From assembly GCF_001865675.1 (NCBI RefSeq), contig NZ_CP011319.1:992001-1056000 (forward strand): DNA of 64,000 nucleotides. The letters are read 5' to 3'. Shown here piece after piece: positions 9,128-16,920 of the stretch. Every line of letters starts with the position of its first letter. The stretch's first letter is position 1. The position numbers and the translations under genes are program-made. The notes beneath the pieces were generated by a model. The model was given only the letters and a program-made list of their open reading frames with translations, was not told the DNA's origin and made no database searches. This DNA comes from Janthinobacterium sp. 1_2014MBL_MicDiv (GTDB lineage Bacteria > Pseudomonadota > Gammaproteobacteria > Burkholderiales > Burkholderiaceae_D).

Positions 9128-9213
9128 GCTTCCTCCAAAATTAAAAATAACAGATCGCTGAACGTAATGACAACGAAATCATAGTGTGAAACAGGGGATA
9201 ACTGTCTCGGGTT

Positions 9214-9870
9214 TTAATCCAGCGACCAAACGTATTGCATTTGCTGCCAGCCTTGTTCCGGCTTGCCGTCAACTGTTGCCGGCTTAAATGTACAGCGGCT
9301 GATACCTTGCACCGCGGCTTTGTCCAAGTCTCTGAAGCCGCTTGACTTCACGATCTTCGAATCAGCGACCTTGCCGTCTACACCGATCAGGAACGACAGT
9401 GTCACCACACCGGTTTCCTCGTTGCGCTGCGACGACTTTGGATAAGCCGGTTTTTCGCAGACACTGAAGTCAACCACGGCCGGCGTACGCACCGATTTGG
9501 CTGGTCCAGGAGTTGGCGCAGGCTGTGCAGGCGGTGCTGGCGGTGCCAATACATTCGTGGCTGGCTTCACGGCAGTCGTATTTGCAATCACGTTCTGCTG
9601 TGGTGGCGGCTGCTGCACGTTCACCTCGACTGGCGGAATGAATGGCGGCGGTGGCGCCTTCATTTCTGGCGGCGGTGGTGGCGGTGGAAGATCCTTCGGT
9701 GGAGGCGGTTTGACTTCCTCGATAATCTTGGTTTCAACCGGTTCCATCATTTTGGTGACCAACCGCTTGCCCAAGCCCGTCACGATCCCGTAAGCCGCGA
9801 GAACGTGCAGCAGGACAACGATAGTGATGCCTGTGTAGTTCTTGGGACTTTTCTCGTTCGAAAAATTCAT
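9214..9870 (-). CDS. tonB: TonB energy-transducing protein
   Basis: TonB spans the periplasm and passes proton-motive energy from ExbB/ExbD to outer-membrane receptors for siderophores, vitamin B12 and other ligands. The 218-residue product has one N-terminal membrane anchor (about residues 14-32) and a proline-rich rigid rod (PPPPKDLPPPPPPPE). The C-terminal TonB domain contains YPKSSQRNEETG and ends in QQMQYVWSLD. The ATG at 9870 (MNFSNEK) is preferred over 9930 because GGAGAA lies 7 bp upstream. It is first in the tonB-exbB-exbD-exbD operon. I saw no convincing Fur box upstream. Confidence 0.94.
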   Translation of the reverse strand: MNFSNEKSPKNYTGITIVVLLHVLAAYGIVTGLGKRLVTKMMEPVETKIIEEVKPPPPKDLPPPPPPPEMKAPPPPFIPPVEVNVQQPPPQQNVIANTTAVKPATNVLAPPAPPAQPAPTPGPAKSVRTPAVVDFSVCEKPAYPKSSQRNEETGVVTLSFLIGVDGKVADSKIVKSSGFRDLDKAAVQGISRCTFKPATVDGKPEQGWQQMQYVWSLD

Positions 9871-10409
9871 GCCTGCTTTCTCCAAATACCATCTCTTGTC
9901 TTGCAACTGAACCCCAAAATGACGACACAAAGCTCCAGCCGTATCCGGGACGTCGCCGAATTATACATACGAATTCTTTATTTTACACAGATTTTTAACG
10001 CCTAAAACCGGTTAAATTTTTGGCGCTTTTGCGCCCTGAAAACGTACTTGCTTATGTCATCTTTGCACGCTTTCGGACAGAAAAAAAGGCGGTCTTATCG
10101 GTTTTTTACAGCCGTTTCGGGCTACCACTGCTAAGTTCTCCGATGTGCCGATCTGGCGGAATTATATTTCGTGATATTCAATATGGAAACTGCTAAATTT
10201 GGAGAAAAATCTTTCTTTTTGGAAATATTTTGGCGCGGAACCAGACCACTTAGCCGTTCACGTGCACCAAGCGGGTGCATTACGGACTTTATCTAGGTCA
10301 AAAAAGAGCCTTTTGACGACCGTTACGAGGCCGTCTAGCCATACTGAATTCCTATGTAGGTATAGGAAGCGCTTATATTCTTGCTATTGATTATTATCAA
10401 CAAATCATT
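9871..10409. other. AT-rich intergenic region between tonB and spoVR
   Basis: No convincing gene is seen in these 539 bp, which are clearly richer in A+T than the surroundings. Besides the tonB -10 candidate there is a hairpin GGCGC-TTTT-GCGCC near 10021 and two small stems downstream of spoVR: TTCCTAT/ATAGGAA at 10349-10368, and a GTCAAAA/TTTTGAC pair near 10298-10318. The latter may contribute to spoVR 3'-end formation. Confidence 0.5.
9960..9965 (-). promoter_or_regulatory. Candidate -10 box of the tonB operon
   Basis: A perfect TATAAT lies on the minus strand about 90 bp before the tonB ATG. The best hexamer 17 bp further upstream (GTGTAA) is a poor -35 match, so an activator may be needed, or the assignment may be wrong. 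Confidence 0.45.
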
Positions 10410-12011
10410 TTATGGCCGGACAACCGGGTCATCGCGCCGGTTACGCTTTTCCCGACGGCAATTTAATGTGCCGAGCACGACGCCCTGCGGATCGACCGTG
10501 TCGAGGTGCACGTCGAAGCCCCACAGCCGGGCCACGTGCTTGAGCACTTCCGCCGCCTGCTGGTTCAGCGGCCGGCGCTGGAATTGCGTGTGGCGCAGGG
10601 TCAGGGCGCGGTCGTCGCGCGTATTCACGGACCACACCTGGATATTCGGCTCGCGGTTGCCCAGGTTGTACTGCTCCGCCAGCTGCTGGCGCACATAGCG
10701 GTAGCCGGCGTCGTCGTGGATGGCGGAAATGGCCAGCTTTTCATTCTTGTCGTCGTCGAGCACGGCAAAGAAGTGGAATTCGCGGATCAGCCGCGGCGAC
10801 AGGTACTGGGCGATAAAGCTTTCATCCTTGAAATTGCGCATGGCAAAGTCCAGGCTCTTGCGCCAGTCGCTGCCCGCCATGTCGGGAAACCAGGCGCGGT
10901 CTTCATCGGTCGGGTGTTCGCAGATGCGGCGGATGTCGCTCATCATGGCGAAGCCCAGCGCATACGGGTTGATGCCGCTGTAATAGGGGCTGTCGATGGG
11001 CGGCTGGTAGACGACGTTGGTATGGCTTTTCAGAAACTCCATCATGAAGCCGTCGCCCACCACGCCTTCGTCATACAGCTGGTTCAATATGGTGTAGTGC
11101 CAGAACGTGGCCCAGCCCTCGTTCATGACCTGCGTCTGGCGCTGCGGATAGAAGTACTGGGAAATCTTGCGCACGATGCGCACCATCTCGCGCTGCCACG
11201 GTTCCAGCAGCGGCGCATATTTCTCGATGAAGTACAGCAGGTTTTCCTCGGGCTCGGGCGGAAAGCGCGCCACGGCCTTGCGCTGGTCTTCCTCTTCCTC
11301 CTCGTCCTCGCGGCGGGGCAGGGTGCGCCACAGCTGGTTGATCTGCGACTGCACATACTCTTCGCGCTCCTTCTGGCGCGCATATTCCTTGGCCATCGAC
11401 AGTTTCGCCGGGCGCTTGTAGCGGTCCACGCCATAGTTCTGGATGGCGTGGCAGGAGTCGAGCAGCAATTCCACGGCGTCGACGCCGTGGCGTTGTTCGC
11501 ATTCGCTGATGTAATTCTTGGCAAACACCATATAGTCGATGATGGCGTCCGCATCCGTCCAGGCGCGGAACAGGTAATTGCCCTTGAAGAAGGAATTGTG
11601 GCCGTATGCCGCATGCGCGATCACCAGCGACTGCATGGTCAGGCTGTTTTCCTCCATTAAATAGGCGATGCACGGGTTCGAGTTGATGACGATCTCGTAG
11701 GCCAGGCCCATCTGGCCCCGCTTGTAGCTTTTCTCGGTCGATAAAAAATGCTTGCCGAACGACCAATGGTTGTACGAGACGGGCATGCCGACCGAGGTGT
11801 AGGCATCCATCATTTGTTCGGCCGTGATGATTTCCAGCTGGTTCGGATAGGTGTCGAGGCCAAACTGTTTCGCCACGCGGCGGATTTCCTCGTGGATTTG
11901 CTCGATCAGCTCGAACGTCCATTCCGACTGCTCGGGCAGGGCGTTCGGGTGGCGCAGGCGCACGAACGGTTCGCCCGGAGTGTTGCTGGCGCGGTCAAAG
12001 GCTGCACTCAT
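10410..12011 (-). CDS. spoVR: SpoVR family protein
   Basis: Member of the SpoVR/YcgB family, named after the Bacillus cortex-formation gene but present in many non-sporulating proteobacteria; its biochemical role is unknown. The product has 533 residues, the usual length (E. coli YcgB has 510). Family-typical segments include MPVSYNHWSFGKHF, NSNPCIAYLMEEN, RQTQVMNEGWATFWH and SGINPYALGFAMM. It overlaps the yeaH stop (TGATG), which with the shared strand and spacing shows translational coupling. An ATG 3 bp earlier (12014) is also possible. A long extension to 12275 overlaps yeaH in another frame and is not real. Confidence 0.93.
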   Translation of the reverse strand: MSAAFDRASNTPGEPFVRLRHPNALPEQSEWTFELIEQIHEEIRRVAKQFGLDTYPNQLEIITAEQMMDAYTSVGMPVSYNHWSFGKHFLSTEKSYKRGQMGLAYEIVINSNPCIAYLMEENSLTMQSLVIAHAAYGHNSFFKGNYLFRAWTDADAIIDYMVFAKNYISECEQRHGVDAVELLLDSCHAIQNYGVDRYKRPAKLSMAKEYARQKEREEYVQSQINQLWRTLPRREDEEEEEDQRKAVARFPPEPEENLLYFIEKYAPLLEPWQREMVRIVRKISQYFYPQRQTQVMNEGWATFWHYTILNQLYDEGVVGDGFMMEFLKSHTNVVYQPPIDSPYYSGINPYALGFAMMSDIRRICEHPTDEDRAWFPDMAGSDWRKSLDFAMRNFKDESFIAQYLSPRLIREFHFFAVLDDDKNEKLAISAIHDDAGYRYVRQQLAEQYNLGNREPNIQVWSVNTRDDRALTLRHTQFQRRPLNQQAAEVLKHVARLWGFDVHLDTVDPQGVVLGTLNCRREKRNRRDDPVVRP

Positions 12012-13279
12012 CATTTCACCTGTTTCTTGAACAGTTCGCGGAAGACCGGATAGATATCGGCCGGCGTGACGATCTTTTGCATGGCGAAATGGGCGTGATG
12101 GTCGAGCACGCCCGCGTATTGCTCCCACAGGTTTTGCTGCGGGCCGTCGGTGATCTCGACGTAGGTGTAGTACTGCACCTTGGGCATGATGGTGTTGATC
12201 AGCAGCTGGCGGCACAGCATGGAGTCGTTGTCCCAGTTGTCGCCGTCGGATGCCTGCGCCACGTAGCTGTTCCATTGCCCGGCGCCATAGCGTTCGTCGA
12301 TGATGTTATTGAGCAAGTGCAAGGCCGACGACACGACGGTGCCGCCCGACTCGCGCGAATTGAAGAATTCCTGCTCGTCCACTTCCGCCGCCGCCGTGTG
12401 GTGGCGGATGAAGACCACCTCGATCTTGTCGTACGCGCGCTTGAGGAACAGATACAGCAGGATGAAGAAGCGCTTGGCCGTATCCTTGCGCGTTTCATCC
12501 ATGGAGCCGGAAACGTCCATGATGCAGAACATCACGGCCTGCGTCATGGGCTTGGGCACCTTGATGCGGTTGCTGTAGCGTAAGTCAAACGGGTCGATGA
12601 AGGGGATGGCCAGCAGGCGCGTGTGCAGGTGGTGGATCAGGCGGCGCAGTTCCACCACCAGCGGGTCGCTGTCGGGCACGCCTTCGTGCAGCAGGGCCGC
12701 CAGGTCTTCCTCCGCCTGCGCCAGCTGCTTGCGGGCGCCGCCGCCGACGGCGATACGCCGCCCCAGCGCGCCGCGCAAGGAACGCAGCACGTGGATATTC
12801 GATGGCGTGCCCGACATGTTGTAGCCGGCGCGCTGGTTCTTGAATTCCGTGGTGGCCGTCAGCTGGGTTTTCACCATGTGCGGCAATTCCAGGTCTTCGA
12901 AGAAGTAATTCATGAACTCTTCGCGCGACAATTCAAAGATGAAGTCGTCTTCCGTCGTCTCGTCGCTGTTGCCCGCCTTGCCGCGCCCGCTGCCAGCGCC
13001 GCCTTTCGGCCGCGCGATCTGGTCGCCCTTCAGGTATTCCTTGTTGCCGGGATTGACCACTTCCCACACGCCGCCATGCGCGTGGCCGAACGACGGTTCG
13101 CCCACGTCCTTGACGGGGATGCTGACCTTCTCGCCATTCTCGACGTCCGTGATCGAGCGCCCCTTGATGGCGCGCCCCACGGCATCCTTGATCTGGCTCT
13201 TGTAACGCCGCAAGAAGCGCTCGCGGTTGACGGCGGACTTGTTCTTGCTTTGCAAGCGCCTGTCGATGAGGTATGTCAA
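12011..13279 (-). CDS. yeaH: YeaH/DUF444 family protein, TTG start
   Basis: YeaH-family protein with a C-terminal von Willebrand A-like region: the MIDAS-type segment MDVSGSMDE lies near residue 250. It acts with the PrkA kinase and SpoVR in an ill-defined stress-survival system. The product is 422 residues, close to E. coli YeaH (427). The start is inferred to be a TTG at 13279 (LTYLIDRRLQSKNK): a full AAGGAGG lies 5 bp upstream, family members begin at this point, and the residues encoded further upstream are low-complexity with no similarity to the family. A tryptic-like charged N-terminus (NRERFLRRYK) follows. Confidence 0.92.
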   Translation of the reverse strand: MTYLIDRRLQSKNKSAVNRERFLRRYKSQIKDAVGRAIKGRSITDVENGEKVSIPVKDVGEPSFGHAHGGVWEVVNPGNKEYLKGDQIARPKGGAGSGRGKAGNSDETTEDDFIFELSREEFMNYFFEDLELPHMVKTQLTATTEFKNQRAGYNMSGTPSNIHVLRSLRGALGRRIAVGGGARKQLAQAEEDLAALLHEGVPDSDPLVVELRRLIHHLHTRLLAIPFIDPFDLRYSNRIKVPKPMTQAVMFCIMDVSGSMDETRKDTAKRFFILLYLFLKRAYDKIEVVFIRHHTAAAEVDEQEFFNSRESGGTVVSSALHLLNNIIDERYGAGQWNSYVAQASDGDNWDNDSMLCRQLLINTIMPKVQYYTYVEITDGPQQNLWEQYAGVLDHHAHFAMQKIVTPADIYPVFRELFKKQVK

Positions 13280-13304
13280 AGGGTGCCTCCTTGCTTCTCG
13301 TCTT

Positions 13305-13337
13305 GCGCGTCCCGCCGTCTTGCTGGCGGGAACGCGC
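13305..13337. other. Hairpin between prkA and yeaH
   Basis: A stem of 12-13 bp (GCGCGTCCCGCC against GGCGGGAACGCGC, one bulged base) occupies most of the 70-bp spacer, without a following T tract. It may adjust the yeaH-spoVR level relative to prkA by processing or partial termination. Confidence 0.55.
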
Positions 13338-13349
13338 CCGCTGTCTGCG

Positions 13350-15272
13350 CTAGGATGACTTGCGTACGCGCAAGTACCATTCGCATAACAGGCGTACCTG
13401 CTTGGCCGTATAGCCTTTTTCCACCATGCGGGCCACGAAGTCGGCGTGCTTGTTGGCATCGTCGGCACTGGCCTTGGCATTGAAGGAAATCACGGGCAGC
13501 AATTCCTCCGTATTCGAAAACATCTTCTTCTCGATCACGGTGCGGAACTTCTCGTAACTGGTCCAGGCAGGATTCTTGCCGCCGTTGGACGCCCGCGCCC
13601 GCAAACCGAAGTTGACGATTTCGTTGCGGAAGTCTTTCGGATTAGAAATACCTGCCGGTTTCTCGATCTTCTCGAGTTCATTGTTCAGCGATTCGCGGTC
13701 GAAGCTCTCGCCCGTGTCCGGATCGCGGTATTCCTGGTCCTGTATCCAGAAATCGGCAAACGTCACATAGCGGTCGAAGATGTTCTGTCCGTATTCCGAA
13801 TAGCTTTCCAGGTAGGCCGTCTGGATCTCCTTGCCGATGAATTCCACATAGCGCTGCGCCAGGTGCTCTTTTATATAGGAGAAGTAGCGCTGCTCGAGTT
13901 CCGGCGCGAACTGCTCGCGCTCGACTTGCTGTTCCAGTACATATAATAGATGCACGGGATTGGCCGCCACTTCGGAATTGTCAAAGTTGAACACTTTTGA
14001 CAGGATCTTGAAGGCAAAGCGCGTCGACAGGCCGTTCATGCCCTCGTCGACCCCCGCGTAATCCACGTATTCGTGCATGGACTTGGCTTTCGGGTCCGTA
14101 TCCTTGAGGTTTTCGCCATCGTAGACGAGCATCTTGGAAAAGATGCTCGAGTTTTCCGGATCCTTCAGGCGCGACAGGATGGCGAACTGCGCCATCATGC
14201 GCAGCGTGCCGGGCGCGCACGGAGCCTTGACGAGCGAGGAATTGGCCACCAGCTTGTCGTAGATCTTGATTTCATCGGAAACGCGCAGGCAGTACGGCAC
14301 CTTGACTATATAGATACGGTCAAGAAACGCCTCGTTGTTGCGGTTGTTTTTAAACGTCTTCCATTCCGACTCGTTCGAGTGGGCCAGGATGATGCCGTCG
14401 AAGGGGATGGCGCCGAAACCTTCCGTGCCCTTGTAATTGCCTTCCTGCGTGGCCGTCAGCAAGGGATGCAGGACCTTGATCGGCGCCTTGAACATTTCCA
14501 CGAACTCCATCAGGCCCTGGTTGGCCAGGCACAGGCCGCCCGAATAGCTGTAGGCGTCCGGGTCGTCCTGCGCATAGTCTTCCAGCTTGCGGATGTCGAC
14601 CTTGCCCACCAGCGAGGAAATGTCCTGGTTGTTTTCGTCGCCCGGCTCCGTTTTCGAGATGGCGATCTGCTTCAGCACGGACGGATAGCGCTTGACGACG
14701 CGGAACTGGTTGATATCGCCATTGTATTCATGCAGGCGCTTGACGGCCCAGGGGCTGGGGATGTTGCGCAGGTAGCGGCGCGGGATGCCGTAATCCTCTT
14801 CCAGGATGGTGCCGTCCTCTTCCTCGTTGAACAGGCCCAACGGCGATTCATTGACGGGCGAGCCTTTCAGGCAATAGAAGGGCACGTGTTCCATCAGCGA
14901 CTTGAGTTTTTCCGCGATCGACGACTTGCCGCCGCCGACGGGCCCCAGCAGGTACAGGATCTGCTTGCGTTCTTCCAGGCCTTGCGCCGCATGGCGGAAA
15001 TAGGAAACCACTTGCTCGATGACTTCCTCGGTGCCGTAGAACTCGCGGAAGGCGGGGTAGATCTTGATCACCTTGTTGGCGAAGATGCGCGACAGCCGCG
15101 TGTCGTTGCGCGTGTCGACCAGTTGCGGCTCGCCGATGGCGGCCAGCATGCGTTCGGGCGCGCTGGCATACGTCAGCTTGTCCTTCTTGCACAGGGCCAG
15201 ATATTCGGTGAGCGACATTTCCTCTTCGCGGGTGCGCTCGTAGCGTGCTGCGTAGTTATCAAAAATGGTCAT
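13350..15272 (-). CDS. prkA: PrkA family serine protein kinase (YeaG type)
   Basis: AAA-like serine/threonine protein kinase of the PrkA/YeaG family, linked in enterobacteria to nitrogen starvation and stationary-phase adaptation. The product has 640 residues (E. coli YeaG 644). The Walker A motif GPVGGGKSS is at about residues 110-118, the PrkA AAA domain fills the first 380 residues, and the kinase-like PrkA C-terminal domain follows. The ATG at 15272 (MTIFDNYAARY) is preferred to 15293 because AAGGA lies 8 bp upstream. It heads the prkA-yeaH-spoVR operon. Confidence 0.95.
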   Translation of the reverse strand: MTIFDNYAARYERTREEEMSLTEYLALCKKDKLTYASAPERMLAAIGEPQLVDTRNDTRLSRIFANKVIKIYPAFREFYGTEEVIEQVVSYFRHAAQGLEERKQILYLLGPVGGGKSSIAEKLKSLMEHVPFYCLKGSPVNESPLGLFNEEEDGTILEEDYGIPRRYLRNIPSPWAVKRLHEYNGDINQFRVVKRYPSVLKQIAISKTEPGDENNQDISSLVGKVDIRKLEDYAQDDPDAYSYSGGLCLANQGLMEFVEMFKAPIKVLHPLLTATQEGNYKGTEGFGAIPFDGIILAHSNESEWKTFKNNRNNEAFLDRIYIVKVPYCLRVSDEIKIYDKLVANSSLVKAPCAPGTLRMMAQFAILSRLKDPENSSIFSKMLVYDGENLKDTDPKAKSMHEYVDYAGVDEGMNGLSTRFAFKILSKVFNFDNSEVAANPVHLLYVLEQQVEREQFAPELEQRYFSYIKEHLAQRYVEFIGKEIQTAYLESYSEYGQNIFDRYVTFADFWIQDQEYRDPDTGESFDRESLNNELEKIEKPAGISNPKDFRNEIVNFGLRARASNGGKNPAWTSYEKFRTVIEKKMFSNTEELLPVISFNAKASADDANKHADFVARMVEKGYTAKQVRLLCEWYLRVRKSS

Positions 15273-15866
15273 GTCAATGTCCTTTAATGTCAACCTGAAT
15301 TGCCAGTCACCATGGCCGCCCGCCTGGCATTCGCCCGGGCTTGCCGCTTTAATTTTTCCTGTACCCCATATCGATTTTTATTGTTGTTTCAAGCCCGGCT
15401 GTCTTTGCGAGTCCGGATTGCCCGGACCAAAAAACTGGCGCTTGATGCCGTGTGCTGACGTGGCCAGCCGGCTTTTTTTTCATGTGCTGATAGCGCTTGA
15501 TGCACCTACCCTTACCCCATGAAATTAATTATTGCTCTAAAGGATCAGGAAGTCAAAAGATATGTCGTAATATCCTTAATACTTGTGTGTAAATTGTTGA
15601 TTTAATTGGATAATTCTTCAAATTTTTCAGCGTTTCCAGTGAACTTTTTTCTGTCTCTTGAATCATCATACGACAATTCGCCAGCCTGTGCCGGGGCATG
15701 CCCGGCAGCGGTCGTTGTTGCCGTCGCGGCGGCCCGGCGCCGGTGAGGCCAGCCATCTTGCGCTAAGATGCGTGCATGTTTGATGGCCGCCGCCACCGTG
15801 CATCTTCCGCACCGCGCCTGGCGCGCGCAGGCCAGCATTTTTATAGTCACCGTATAAGGAACACCC
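15273..15866. other. Divergent intergenic region prkA / add
   Basis: The 594 bp between divergent prkA and add hold no convincing gene. The part from about 15520 to 15660 is AT-rich and should contain the prkA promoter, but I could not assign -35/-10 boxes with confidence. Small open frames here lack start signals and recognisable content. Confidence 0.4.
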
Positions 15867-16898
15867 ATGATGAACCCACAACTGCGCGCGATCGTGCGCG
15901 GCATGCCGAAAGCCGAACTGCATATCCATATCGAAGGCTCGCTGGAGCCAGAACTGATTTTCGCACTGGCCGAGCGCAATGGCGTGCCTCTGGGCTATGA
16001 ATCGGTGGAACACTTGCGCAGCGCCTATGCTTTTACGGATTTGCAGTCTTTTCTCGACATTTATTACGCTGGCGCAAGCGTGCTCTTGAAAGAGCAGGAT
16101 TTCTATGACATGACGCAAGCCTACCTGCGGCGCGCCGAGGCGGACAATGTCTTGCACACGGAAATTTTCTTCGACCCGCAAACCCACACGGCGCGCGGCG
16201 TGGCGATGGCCGACGTGATCAACGGCATCTACCGCGCCTGCCAGGACAGCCCCGTCAGCGCGGCCCTGATCCTGTGCTTCCTGCGCCATTTGAGCGAGGA
16301 AGAAGCGTTCGAGACACTGGCAGACGCGCTGCCGCACCGCGACAAATTCATCGGCATCGGCCTCGATTCCTCGGAAGTGGGCAATCCGCCCGAGAAATTC
16401 TCGCGCGTGTTTGCCCGCTGCCGCGACCTGGGCCTGCACCTGGTGGCCCACGCGGGCGAGGAAGGACCGCCGGCCTACATCCGCACGGCGCTCGACGACT
16501 TACAGGTCGAACGCATCGACCACGGCGTGCGCTGCCTGGAAGACGCGGAACTGACGGCCCGTCTGGCGCGCGAACAGGTCGCCCTGACCGTCTGCCCGCT
16601 GTCGAACACCAAGTTGCGCGTGTTCGACCAGATGCATGACCATAACCTGGTGCAATTGCTCGACGCCGGCTTGCTGGTGACGGTGAACTCGGACGATCCC
16701 GCGTACTTCGGCGGCTACATGAACGATAATTTCGACGCCATCTTCGATTCCTTGCCGCTGGGCCTGGCCCACGCCCAGCGCCTGGCGCGCAACGGCTTCA
16801 TCGCCGCCTTCCTGCCGCAGGCGCAGAAAGACGTCTTCCTCGCCACCGTCGACGCCTACTTCGCGCAGCACGCCGCCGCCCACGGCGCCGCGCAATAA
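15867..16898 (+). CDS. add: Adenine deaminase of the adenosine deaminase superfamily
   Basis: Zinc-dependent purine deaminase. The 343-residue protein keeps the metal and catalytic residues: HIHIEGS at about 19-25, HAGEE near 197, a conserved His in RIDHGVR, and NSDDPAYF near 275. The motif style (PKAELHIHIEGSLEPEL and SSEVGNPPEKF) matches the adenine deaminase branch (Aah1-like, adenine to hypoxanthine) better than classical adenosine deaminases, which read LHVHLDGA. Databases often label both 'adenosine deaminase'. AAGGAA precedes the double ATG by 5 bp. It is followed after 22 bp by a large permease gene on the same strand, with no obvious functional link. Confidence 0.9.
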   Translation: MMNPQLRAIVRGMPKAELHIHIEGSLEPELIFALAERNGVPLGYESVEHLRSAYAFTDLQSFLDIYYAGASVLLKEQDFYDMTQAYLRRAEADNVLHTEIFFDPQTHTARGVAMADVINGIYRACQDSPVSAALILCFLRHLSEEEAFETLADALPHRDKFIGIGLDSSEVGNPPEKFSRVFARCRDLGLHLVAHAGEEGPPAYIRTALDDLQVERIDHGVRCLEDAELTARLAREQVALTVCPLSNTKLRVFDQMHDHNLVQLLDAGLLVTVNSDDPAYFGGYMNDNFDAIFDSLPLGLAHAQRLARNGFIAAFLPQAQKDVFLATVDAYFAQHAAAHGAAQ

Positions 16899-16920
16899 CC
16901 TACATAAAGACCCGCCGCCC

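Noticed and set aside
10375..10410. Fur-box-like AT-rich sequence near the spoVR stop
   Set aside because: Only partial similarity (TGATTATTATCA) and placed far from the tonB promoter, behind a stop codon.
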